From Eubacteriales bacterium (GTDB taxonomy: Bacteria > Bacillota > Clostridia > Christensenellales > MB2-83): a DNA stretch of 42,040 nucleotides. The notes beneath the pieces were generated by a model. That model made no database searches. It was given only the letters and a program-made list of their open reading frames with translations, and had not been told where the DNA came from. Location of the stretch: positions 1 to 42,040 of the forward strand of contig JAHAZM010000059.1 of assembly GCA_018385275.1 (NCBI GenBank), in the 5' to 3' direction. Position numbers and translations under genes: made by a program. Below are positions 16,029-23,872 of this stretch, in pieces. Numbering within the stretch: the stretch's first letter is position 1; each line of letters begins with the position of its first letter.

Positions 16029-17216
16029 ATGGATCTGTTTGAAAAATGCTATCAGCCCTCTATGCAGGACGAGGCAAGAGCTCTCAACATCTATCCGTAT
16101 TTCCACGCGCTGGAGTCCAAGCAGGACACCGAGGTCATCATGGAAGGCAAACGCCGCATCATGCTCGGCTCGAACAACTATCTGGGTCTGACGACCGATC
16201 CGGAGGTCATCGCGGCCGGGATCGAGGCGTTCCGTACGCTCGGCTCGGGCTGCTCGGGCTCGCGCTTTCTCAACGGCACGCTGAAGCTGCACCTCGAGCT
16301 GGAGGCCGAGCTGGCGAAATTCCTGCGCAAGGAAGCCGTCATGACCTTCTCGACGGGTTTCCAGTCCAATCTCGGCATCATCAGCGCCGTGGTCGGCAAA
16401 AACGACTACGTCATCATGGACCGCGAGAATCATGCCAGCCTGTACGACGGCTGCCGTCTCAGCTACGGCACGATGCTGCGTTTCCGTCACAACGACATGG
16501 CCGATCTGGAGGAAAAGCTCAAGCACGTGCCGGAAACGGCGGGCTGTCTGATCGTCACCGACGGCGTGTTTTCCATGGGCGGCGACATCGCCAACCTGCC
16601 CGAGATCTGTTCACTGGCGCGCCGTTACGGCGCACGCGTCATGGTCGACGACGCGCACGGGCTGGGCGTGCTCGGCGAGGGCGGCCGCGGAACGGCCAGT
16701 TATTACGGACTGGAGAACGAGGTCGACATCTACATGGGCACCTTCTCCAAGTCGCTGGCTTCTCTGGGCGGCTACATGGCCGCCGAAGCCAAGGTCGTCG
16801 ATTACGTCAAGCACTGCTCGCGGCCGTTCATTTTCTCCGCCTCGATCACGCCGGCGTCCTGCGCGTCGGCTCTGGCGGCTCTGCATATCCTTGAAACGCG
16901 CCCCGAGCTGGTGACCAAACTGCAGGACAACGCTTTGTACATGCGGGGGCTGCTCCGCGAAAAGAATATCAAGATGCGCCCGTCCAACGGCGAGCGCGTG
17001 CCGATCATCCCGATCTATACCTATGAGCCGATCGAAACGCTGACGATCGCCAAAGAGCTCTACGACGCGGGCGTGTACGTCAATTCTTCCCTGCCGCCGG
17101 CGGCCGCGCCGCACGAATGCCTGCTGCGCACCAGCCTGATGGCCAGCCATACCCGCGCGCTCATCGAGGAAGCCGTCGGCATTATCGCCGACGTCCTGCG
17201 GAGACACGAGCTGTGA
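16029..17216 (+). CDS. Alpha-oxoamine synthase, serine palmitoyltransferase-like
   Basis: 395 residues, PLP fold type I. The family condenses an amino acid with an acyl thioester, losing CO2. Visible sites: GSNNYLGL near 47-54, GCSGSRFLNGT (74-84), His135 in DRENHASL stacking on PLP, Asp207/His210 in VDDAHGLGVLG, and the PLP lysine K241 in GTFSKSLAS. The RFLNGTLKLHLELE and FSTGFQSNLG stretches, and the leading YPYFHALESKQDTEV, recall Bacteroidetes serine palmitoyltransferases. KBL-type 2-amino-3-ketobutyrate ligases have RFICGTQ at that site and BioF has a different region there. So I favour formation of a 3-keto sphingoid base from serine and an acyl-CoA or acyl-ACP. Ribosome site AAGGAG; the SDR start overlaps its stop. 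No biotin genes are nearby. Confidence 0.88.
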   Translation: MDLFEKCYQPSMQDEARALNIYPYFHALESKQDTEVIMEGKRRIMLGSNNYLGLTTDPEVIAAGIEAFRTLGSGCSGSRFLNGTLKLHLELEAELAKFLRKEAVMTFSTGFQSNLGIISAVVGKNDYVIMDRENHASLYDGCRLSYGTMLRFRHNDMADLEEKLKHVPETAGCLIVTDGVFSMGGDIANLPEICSLARRYGARVMVDDAHGLGVLGEGGRGTASYYGLENEVDIYMGTFSKSLASLGGYMAAEAKVVDYVKHCSRPFIFSASITPASCASALAALHILETRPELVTKLQDNALYMRGLLREKNIKMRPSNGERVPIIPIYTYEPIETLTIAKELYDAGVYVNSSLPPAAAPHECLLRTSLMASHTRALIEEAVGIIADVLRRHEL

Positions 17217-18001
17217 GCGTCTGCCTTATCACGGGCGGCAGCTCAGGTATCGGCCGTGAGACCGCGCTTTGTCTGGTAAAGCGCGGCTGGACGGTCTATG
17301 AGCTTTCGCGGCGCGACGCGACTCTGCCGGGGACGAAGCATCTCCGCGCCGACGTGACCGACGAAGAGGCTCTACGCGCCGCCGTGGAAAGCGTCGTTGC
17401 CGCGGAGGAGCGTCTCGATCTCGTGATCCACTGCGCGGGTTTCGGCATCTCCGGCGCCGTCGAGTTCACCGACACGGCCGAGGCGCAGAAGCAGTTCGAC
17501 GTGAACTTTTTCGGCATGGTACGGCTCAACCGCCTGGTCCTTCCGATCCTGCGCCGGCAGGGGCGGGGCCGCATCGTGGCGCTCAGCTCCGTCGCCGCGC
17601 CCGTACCGATCCCGTTCCAGACCTATTATTCCGCCTCGAAAGCGGCGATCAACGCCTACACGCTGGCGCTGGCCAACGAGGTGAGGCCCTACGGCGTGGA
17701 GGTCTGCGCCGTTCAGCCCGGCGACATCCGTACCGGGTTCACCGCCGCGCGGCGAAAACTGCACGACGGCGACGAGGCTTACGGCGGGCGGATCTCGCGT
17801 TCCGTCGCCAGGATGGAGCACGACGAGCAGAACGGCATGGCGCCCGAGCGCGCCGGCGCCTTTATCGCCCGCGTCGCCACGCGCAGGCGTGTGAGCCCGA
17901 TCGTGACCATCGGCGGATCGTACAAGCTCGTCTGCCTGTTGATCCGGCTCCTGCCGACGGGGTTGGCCAATCGCATCATCGGCCTGCTTTACGCGAAATA
18001 A
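17213..18001 (+). CDS. Short-chain dehydrogenase/reductase, candidate 3-ketosphinganine reductase
   Basis: 262 residues from a GTG that overlaps the synthase stop (GTGA), so translation is coupled. The classical SDR features are present: TGGSSGIG for NAD(P) near residue 6-13, a CAG in place of NAG near 83, and the catalytic Ser with YxxxK (SSVAAP... YYSASK around 130-147), followed by VQPGDIRTGF. The C-terminus (KLVCLLIRLLPTGLANRIIGLLYAK) is hydrophobic and could hold the enzyme on the membrane, as in eukaryotic ketosphinganine reductases. Coupling to an SPT-like enzyme suggests it reduces the 3-keto product. A different beta-keto substrate is possible. A terminator follows directly. Confidence 0.88.
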   Translation: MSVCLITGGSSGIGRETALCLVKRGWTVYELSRRDATLPGTKHLRADVTDEEALRAAVESVVAAEERLDLVIHCAGFGISGAVEFTDTAEAQKQFDVNFFGMVRLNRLVLPILRRQGRGRIVALSSVAAPVPIPFQTYYSASKAAINAYTLALANEVRPYGVEVCAVQPGDIRTGFTAARRKLHDGDEAYGGRISRSVARMEHDEQNGMAPERAGAFIARVATRRRVSPIVTIGGSYKLVCLLIRLLPTGLANRIIGLLYAK

Positions 18002-18009
18002 TTTTTCTT

Positions 18010-18038
18010 CTCCCGCCTGAACCGGCGGGAGTTTTTTT
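18010..18038 (+). terminator. Terminator of the MarR-SPT-SDR operon
   Basis: CTCCCGCC (18010-18017) pairs GGCGGGAG (18024-18031), followed by seven T. Confidence 0.92.
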
Positions 18039-18043
18039 CGGTC

Positions 18044-18076
18044 AAAAAAAGGCCCGGACTGAAAAGTCCGGGCCTT
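18044..18076 (-). terminator. Terminator of surface protein gene C
   Basis: A perfect 10-bp stem (18051-18060 with 18065-18074) over GAAA; the A run at 18044-18050 becomes the T run on the minus strand. Confidence 0.92.
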
Positions 18077-18107
18077 GCCTGCGGTTTGGGAGTCTCAGAA
18101 AAGAAGA

Positions 18108-19562
18108 TTATTTCTTCTTTTTGCCGAGAACGACTACGACTACGATAACAGCGACGACCACCACGGCCGCGATCACGATCCACAGCCAGGTGAGGTTTCC
18201 GTCATTCGCAGCCGGAGCGGGCGTAGCCGTCGCGGGCGCGTCGGTCGGAGCGTTCGTCGGCGCGTCGGTCGGGGCTTCGGTCGGGGCCTGCGTGGCCGGG
18301 ACCGGTGTGGGCGTGGGCGCCGGGGTCGGCGCGACCGCCGCGTCGGCGCTCATCAGGAAGTCGCGGTTGTACTGCTGTACACCGTGAGCGACGAGCTTGT
18401 CGCCGTCGTCGAGACGGTCGTTGATCTGCAGACCGTACTCAACGAGCTTGTCGTAAACCGCCTCTACCGGCAGCGCGATCTCGATGACCCAGCCGTTGTC
18501 CGACTTGGTCGTGGCGATCTGCGCTTCTGCGCCGGAGGCGTTCTTGAAAGCGGTGCCGTCCGCGTCGACGGAGATGGCGTAGTTCTTCTTGTTCACGGCC
18601 AGATAATGCTCGACCGCGTCGTTGGCCCAGCCTGCGCCTTCCAGAACTTTGACGTAGCTGTCGCCGGTGACGACCGTGCAGAGATACAGGTGAGCGTCGT
18701 CATGGAGCATATACGTCGCCGCGTCGATCTGGCTCTCGGTTTCCTTGTCCGCGCCGCCCTGGGCGTAGAACGCGCCGCCGACGCCGATCCGGGCGCTGCC
18801 CAGATAAATGTCGTCAAGCACGCCGTCGATGGTGGGGGTGCCGGCGTAGATCTTGGGGGTGTTGGGATCCGGAGGAGTCACGTCGTTGGCCAGGACCACG
18901 TCGCCGAGCGCGTAGACCACGTCGCCGTCCTGCGGCGTAAGCGCAACACCGACCCATTTCATCGCCGTGAAATCCATCTCCAGCTCGCCCCAGTTTCCTT
19001 CGCTGGGGTTAGCCATTTGAATAACGTCGCCGAGCGCGCGCTCAAAGGGGGCTCCGCCCTGCCAGGTGGCGACCAGAGTCGAAACGTACAGCCAGCCGTC
19101 GAAATCATAAAGGGTGGGCTGATAGCTGCCGATCAGCTCTTCCTCAACGCTGCCGTCGAGATTGACCAGCAGCATTTCCGTGCAAAGCATGCCGCCCCAG
19201 TTTTTTTCGATGTTCTTGTTGCCCAGCTCAACGATCAGCTTGGCCTCACCCTCGAATTTCACGCGGAAGCCGATATAGGCGTAGTCCGTCAGGTTCACAC
19301 CGAGACGCTCAAAATTGTAGCGCAGGATATTCTGCTGGCCGCCGGTATAGGTCAGCGCCTTTTTGCCGTCGAGCTCGCCTTCGCTCATCCTTTCGGAGCC
19401 GTCCGCGCCGGTGTCGAACAGGACGCCGAGAGCAGTCTCTTCCGCCGCCATGTCGATGACGGGGGACGTCTCGAACGTGATCTCATCCGCCTGCGCGGTA
19501 AACATGCACGCCAGCGCGGACACGATCATGACGAGAATCGTTACAAAAGCAATTCTTTTCAT
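18108..19562 (-). CDS. Membrane-anchored surface protein with CBM9-like domain (paralogue C)
   Basis: 484 residues, third member of the family. Signal peptide (about 1-25), N-terminal beta domain (about 26-235, sharing NILRYNFE, YAYIGFRVKFEGEAK, NKNIEK and LVNLDGSVEEEL with paralogue A), CBM9-like domain (about 240-410), a longer Pro/Thr/Ala linker, a hydrophobic helix beginning LTWLWIVIAA and a KKKK tail. In the N-terminal domain it is closer to A than to B, while in the CBM9-like domain and linker it is closer to B, which hints at recombination between paralogues. Ribosome site AGGAGG before 19562. It stands between the SPT operon and the GH127 operon, with its own promoter and terminator. 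Confidence 0.88.
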   Translation of the reverse strand: MKRIAFVTILVMIVSALACMFTAQADEITFETSPVIDMAAEETALGVLFDTGADGSERMSEGELDGKKALTYTGGQQNILRYNFERLGVNLTDYAYIGFRVKFEGEAKLIVELGNKNIEKNWGGMLCTEMLLVNLDGSVEEELIGSYQPTLYDFDGWLYVSTLVATWQGGAPFERALGDVIQMANPSEGNWGELEMDFTAMKWVGVALTPQDGDVVYALGDVVLANDVTPPDPNTPKIYAGTPTIDGVLDDIYLGSARIGVGGAFYAQGGADKETESQIDAATYMLHDDAHLYLCTVVTGDSYVKVLEGAGWANDAVEHYLAVNKKNYAISVDADGTAFKNASGAEAQIATTKSDNGWVIEIALPVEAVYDKLVEYGLQINDRLDDGDKLVAHGVQQYNRDFLMSADAAVAPTPAPTPTPVPATQAPTEAPTDAPTNAPTDAPATATPAPAANDGNLTWLWIVIAAVVVVAVIVVVVVLGKKKK

Positions 19563-19591
19563 TTTCTTTCCTCCTTTTTACTTGTAACAAC

Positions 19592-19620
19592 AGTATACAA
19601 CAAATGAAAAAACTTTTCAA
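19592..19620 (-). promoter_or_regulatory. Promoter of surface protein gene C
   Basis: Minus strand TTGAAA (19615-19620), 17-bp spacer, TATACT (19592-19597), 30 bases ahead of the start. Confidence 0.78.
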
Positions 19621-19716
19621 GAGGTATTTTTTTGTTTGGGCCGCATTCGCGGGATTTGTCCTGTTTTTCCATGAAAGGCCCGGTTTTCCGGCGGGGAAAC
19701 GAACCGGAGGCTAAAG

Positions 19717-19743
19717 ATAAAAGCCGCCCGAAGGCGGCTTTTA
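19717..19743 (-). terminator. Terminator of the GH127 operon
   Basis: AAGCCGCC (19721-19728) pairs GGCGGCTT (19733-19740) over CGAA, with T-rich sequence on the minus-strand 3' side. Confidence 0.85.
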
Positions 19744-19789
19744 TCCGAAAGAAAGGAGTGGTGCGAAAAATGCTGTAAGGAGAAGAAAA

Positions 19790-21934
19790 TTACTTTTTCT
19801 TTTTGCCGAGAACGACTACGACGACAACCACGGCAACGACGACCACGGCCGCGATCACGATCCACAGCCAGGGGAAGCCGCCGTTCTGCGCGGGCGCGTC
19901 GGTCGGAGCGTTCGTCGGCGCGTCGGTCGGGGCGTCGGTCGGGGCCTGCGTGGCCGGGGCCGGAGTCGGCGTCGGCGTGGGCACCGGAGTCGGCGTCGGC
20001 GTGGGCCGGTCGACGGTCTCTTTCACTTCGATATTGAACGAAGCGGAGACCTCGCCGGCAAACGGATCGACGTACTTGACCGTGACGGGATAGACGCCCA
20101 GATCGCTCTGGGGCGTATAATCGGTCGAAATCGTGAAATTCTCCACGATACGGCCGTCCGGCGCGGACAGCGAGTAGATCGCGTAGACGATCAGGTCGCC
20201 CAGATCCAGCGTTTCGCCCTTGGCGATTTCGGTATAGACCTTGCTCGTATCGAGTTTCAGACCCGTGCAGGTGTCGACGACCTCGATATTGTAATAGGTC
20301 GTGGCCGTTCTTTCACCGGCGGTGATTTTGTAAACCATGCGATAGAAGCCGTGCTCGTCGGGCGTGAAGGTACGCGCCGCCTCGGTGTTGTCGGTTTCCT
20401 CCAGAATGGTGCCGTAGCCGAAAGCGCCGTCGTTGCGCTCGATGGCGACGCGAACGGTCGCGTCGACCGGCTTGAGCGCGCCGTCCTCACCCTCGACTTT
20501 GAAGACCACGTCCGGGAAGGTGAACGCCGAACCGAAGGGGATCTGTGTCCTGTCGTCGGTGCCGTTGAACTCGATCTCGTAATCGGTGGAGAAATCGGGC
20601 TCGGGCGTGCCGCTGCGCCACATCTTGATATCGTCGAGCCAGAACTCGCCGTGCATATAGTTCAGCAGCAGACGAAGGACGGCGAAGCCGTCGGTGTCGA
20701 ACTCATACTCGACGCCGGAGTGATAATCCTCGACCAGCGAGGGCATGGCCCAGGGGTTGAAGCAGATCGTGATCGTCGTCCACTCGACATCTGTCGGCTC
20801 GGCGGTATGACCGATCGTGCCGTTGGGATAATAACCGCCGGGGATCAGATAGCCGTTATAGAGGTAACCGCCGTTGGAGGCGTAGGAGGCGTTGACGAAG
20901 GCGCGGTAGTAGCCGTACTCGCCGCCGTAGCGCTCCCAGTCAAGATAATTGATGACCTCGGGATAGAGATTGCCGTCGCTCATCAGATAGCCGCAGCGCG
21001 GGAAGAAGCCCAGCAGGCCGCCTTCCATATCGGCGTGGATACCTTTGCCGCGGACTTTCATCGAGACGTAATAAATATCGTTGGCCAGATCCTCCAGCGG
21101 GATGCGCAGATAGATGTCGTTGATGACGCCGGGCTCGTCGTTGGTGTACTTGATGGAGGCGCCGCCGCTGAAGGATACCGAGGTATCCAGGCTGTAGCAG
21201 CCCTGCGGGGATTCGACGATCAGCGGATAATCCGAGCCCCCGAAGCCCTCCTCGCCGTCCATATCCGTGTTGCCGGTAACGCTTTCGGTGAAAATGCAGT
21301 CCTTGCTCGGATCGGACTCGACGTCGCAGTAGTTGACCGCGGCGCTGTCGAGGATCGCGCAGCCGGAGATCTCGAGGATGAGCAGGTACCACTTCTCGTC
21401 GTCATAGGTCTCGCGGGAGGTGAATTTGACCGAAACGCTCTGCCACTCGTCGCGCGCCGGATCGAAGCCGTCGATTTCGGTAACCTCGATATCGACCTCT
21501 CTGTTGATCTCCAGGAAGGCTTTGACCGCGAGGCTTACAGACGAGGACGAGCCGTTGGGACGGGCCATCACGCTGAAGGAGTAGGTCGTGTCTTTCTGGT
21601 TGAAGGTGTTGATGTCGAAAACCGGGAACAAGTCGACGGTGTAGCGGAGCGTGCCGCTGTCGAGCCGGTAGCCGTAGTCGTTGTAGCCATCGGCCGTCAG
21701 TCCGCCGGACGCGTTGGTCGCGTCCCAGCCGGCCAGCCGGTCGAGCGGAGCGACCTCCTCGCCCGAAATATAGCCGGGATTAGGCAGTCGCAGAGCGTCA
21801 AAGCCGCCGTTGACGATAAAATTGAAAACGCCCAGATTCAGATCTCCGTTGATGGACGTTTTGGCCCACACGCCGGGAACGGCCAGCGCCGCCAGCAAGA
21901 TGAAGGCCGCAAGCAAAGCGATCGTCTTTTTCAT
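19790..21934 (-). CDS. Large surface protein with carbohydrate-binding-like and Ig-like domains
   Basis: 714 residues. A signal peptide (cleavage near WAK, about 25) is followed by two beta-sandwich regions: one from about 30-215 (FIVNGGFDALRLPNPGY, LAGWDATNASGG, typical of CBM4/9/22-type starts with an N-G-G-F/D motif) and one from about 220-455 ending in a DDIKMWRSG strand. Then come two Ig-like segments (about 460-555 and 560-640; the latter has SDLGVYPVTVKYVDPFAG). Residues 643-684 are a Pro/Thr/Ala linker and the C-terminus is the same hydrophobic helix and KKKK tail as the three CBM9-like paralogues. It likely binds polysaccharide at the cell surface. Ribosome site AGGAGG. It is 39 bases after the second GH127 gene and is the last gene of that operon. 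Confidence 0.82.
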   Translation of the reverse strand: MKKTIALLAAFILLAALAVPGVWAKTSINGDLNLGVFNFIVNGGFDALRLPNPGYISGEEVAPLDRLAGWDATNASGGLTADGYNDYGYRLDSGTLRYTVDLFPVFDINTFNQKDTTYSFSVMARPNGSSSSVSLAVKAFLEINREVDIEVTEIDGFDPARDEWQSVSVKFTSRETYDDEKWYLLILEISGCAILDSAAVNYCDVESDPSKDCIFTESVTGNTDMDGEEGFGGSDYPLIVESPQGCYSLDTSVSFSGGASIKYTNDEPGVINDIYLRIPLEDLANDIYYVSMKVRGKGIHADMEGGLLGFFPRCGYLMSDGNLYPEVINYLDWERYGGEYGYYRAFVNASYASNGGYLYNGYLIPGGYYPNGTIGHTAEPTDVEWTTITICFNPWAMPSLVEDYHSGVEYEFDTDGFAVLRLLLNYMHGEFWLDDIKMWRSGTPEPDFSTDYEIEFNGTDDRTQIPFGSAFTFPDVVFKVEGEDGALKPVDATVRVAIERNDGAFGYGTILEETDNTEAARTFTPDEHGFYRMVYKITAGERTATTYYNIEVVDTCTGLKLDTSKVYTEIAKGETLDLGDLIVYAIYSLSAPDGRIVENFTISTDYTPQSDLGVYPVTVKYVDPFAGEVSASFNIEVKETVDRPTPTPTPVPTPTPTPAPATQAPTDAPTDAPTNAPTDAPAQNGGFPWLWIVIAAVVVVAVVVVVVVLGKKKK

Positions 21935-21973
21935 ATTCTCTTTCCTCCTATTATAATGCCGGAACGATTCCGG

Positions 21974-23872
21974 TCATTTTCTCGTGAAATAGACCGTATA
22001 GGGCCGGCTGATGATGTCGCCGTAGCGCATCATCGAGAGCTTGTGTCCGTCGACGGTCAGCTCGTAGCCGCCGCCTTCCTTCGGTGTGATCAGACCGTCC
22101 GGATCGGACAGCCAGCCGCTCTCCCAGTCGCCGGAGAGCACGTTGGAGCTCAGCTTGTGATCGGCCGCCATGAGGTAGGGGCCGTAGAAGAGCGAGAACG
22201 CGTCGGGATTGTCGTTGGTCACCCGCGTATAAGTACGGTAGGGGATGGACAGCTCGAGTTTGTCTCCGACTGCCCAGTCGCGCGTGACGGTCACGTAGCC
22301 GTCGACGGTTTCGCCGGCGGGCTGTCCGTTGACCGTCAGGACCGCTTCGCGGGCCCAGTACGGCGCGCGCAGGCGAATCGTTTTCGTCCCGGCGGCGGTG
22401 ACGGTGATCTCCGAAAGCCCGTCAGAGCAGGTCATGTCGAAAGCGAGCGTTCCGTCGGTGTAGTCGCTGCTGATGTAAAGATTGACGAACAGTTCGCTTT
22501 CGCGCTCGTGGTAGATCGCCTCGGTCACCTTGGCGAAGTTTTCAAATCCCGTGCCCGTGCAGCACCAGAAGCCCTGATTTTTTCCGTTGAAAACCTTTTT
22601 GGCGTTGGGATAAAGCCATTGATAATACGTCTTGCCGCCGTTCTTGTTTTCGCTGCCGAGGATGGCGTTCATCATCCCACGCTCGATATAGTCGACGTAT
22701 TTCATCTCGCCCGTGTACTCGTAGAGATACTGGGCCAACTTGATCATGTTGTAGACGTTGCAGGTCTCGCACATCGGATCCGTGCTGGTCGAAACGGTCT
22801 CATACTCGCGCTTGGGATACCAAAAAGCTTCGCCGTGATTGCTGTTGCTGCCGGTGGCAAAGGTCTGATCCTCGAGCACGATGTCGAAGAAATTTTTCGC
22901 CGCGCGGGCGTATTTCTCGTCGCCGCTGACGAGGTATTCGCGCCACATGGCCGTGGCCTTGGGGATATGGGAGTTGGCGTGCAGACCCGTGAGCGCGCGG
23001 CTGCCGGCGGCCCATGCGGACACAAGCTTCGGCTCGTTGAAGAAGCGCGCTGCGGCCAGATCGGTCTCGCGCCCGGTCAGCTCGTACAGGTCGTAGAGCG
23101 ACTCCGCGATGCCGCCGTACTCGATGGCGTAGACGTGGGTGATCTGCAGAGCCGTCAGGTCTTTGTTGCGGTTGTAGACCCAGTCGGCCAGGCGTTTGGC
23201 CGTTTCAAAAGCCTGCTCGTTGCCGCAGTAATGGTACGCGTCGAGGAACGCGGCCAGCAGTTTATGCGTGAAATAGTACGGCACGCCCGCCAGCTCAATC
23301 CCGTCGCCGGCTTCGAGGTGGTCGAAACGGCTCTCCGGCTGCGCCAGCAGATAACCGTTGGGCTGCTGACAGAGGGTCAGCTGCGCCACGCAGTAGTCGA
23401 CTTTTTCGCGGTACCACTCGTCGCCCGTGGCGGCGTAGTACATGGCGCAGGCGGTGATATAGTGGCCCATCGTGATGCCGAGATGGGGATAGTTGCTTTC
23501 CCAATCGGCGTAGGGTCGGTTGCCCTCGTTAAGCTCGGTGAGGCCGGCCGTGTCGTAGAACCAGTAGAGCAGGCGTTCCGTGTCCAGTCTGCGCAGGGCC
23601 GCGTCGTTATAGCCGGACTTGGTGGCCCAGTCGCCCTCGAGTAAATGCGCGCGCGACAGGGCCACCCGTTTGATTCCGGCGGCAGACGGCTCCGCGGCGG
23701 TCGGCGTCGGCTCCGGGGTCGACGGCAGGGTCGCCGTCGGCGAAAAGAAAGGAGTCGCCGAGAGAGTCGGCAAAGGTGAAGGAGTCGGAGTCGGATCCAC
23801 CAGGCCGCAGGAGCACAGAGAAAGGAGCAAAAGGATCAACCCGCCGCAAACGGCGAGAAACTTCTTATTCAT
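21974..23872 (-). CDS. GH127-type lipoprotein, candidate beta-L-arabinofuranosidase
   Basis: 632 residues. An N-terminal hydrophobic segment with Cys pairs (SLCSCG) and a Pro/Thr/Ser-rich spacer (to about 65) suggest a lipoprotein. The rest is the alpha/alpha-barrel of glycoside hydrolase family 127 and relatives (formerly DUF1680): GHYITACAMYYAATGDEWY, YEYTGEMKYVDYIERGMMNAIL, and a C-terminal beta domain with RLRAPYWAREAVLTVNGQ. The zinc-thiol catalytic site of GH127/GH146 is visible as CETC (about 366-371) and WCCTG (about 437). Known members remove beta-L-arabinofuranose from plant glycoproteins or arabinan. Its ATG at 23872 overlaps the stop of the upstream GH127 gene by 8 bases, and a GGGAGG site precedes it. 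Confidence 0.9.
   Translation of the reverse strand: MNKKFLAVCGGLILLLLSLCSCGLVDPTPTPSPLPTLSATPFFSPTATLPSTPEPTPTAAEPSAAGIKRVALSRAHLLEGDWATKSGYNDAALRRLDTERLLYWFYDTAGLTELNEGNRPYADWESNYPHLGITMGHYITACAMYYAATGDEWYREKVDYCVAQLTLCQQPNGYLLAQPESRFDHLEAGDGIELAGVPYYFTHKLLAAFLDAYHYCGNEQAFETAKRLADWVYNRNKDLTALQITHVYAIEYGGIAESLYDLYELTGRETDLAAARFFNEPKLVSAWAAGSRALTGLHANSHIPKATAMWREYLVSGDEKYARAAKNFFDIVLEDQTFATGSNSNHGEAFWYPKREYETVSTSTDPMCETCNVYNMIKLAQYLYEYTGEMKYVDYIERGMMNAILGSENKNGGKTYYQWLYPNAKKVFNGKNQGFWCCTGTGFENFAKVTEAIYHERESELFVNLYISSDYTDGTLAFDMTCSDGLSEITVTAAGTKTIRLRAPYWAREAVLTVNGQPAGETVDGYVTVTRDWAVGDKLELSIPYRTYTRVTNDNPDAFSLFYGPYLMAADHKLSSNVLSGDWESGWLSDPDGLITPKEGGGYELTVDGHKLSMMRYGDIISRPYTVYFTRK

Noticed and set aside
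16029-17216. Assignment of the alpha-oxoamine synthase as KBL (threonine breakdown) or BioF (biotin)
   Set aside because: KBL has RFICGTQ where this has RFLNGT, BioF differs in the same region, no tdh or bio genes are nearby, and the partner is an SDR. Not excluded without a tree.
20351-23644. A 1097-codon open frame on the plus strand across the GH127 region
   Set aside because: It is antisense to the 714-residue surface protein and a GH127 gene, is rich in Arg/Asp/Val as expected of a reverse frame of GC-rich DNA, has no ribosome site and no domain.
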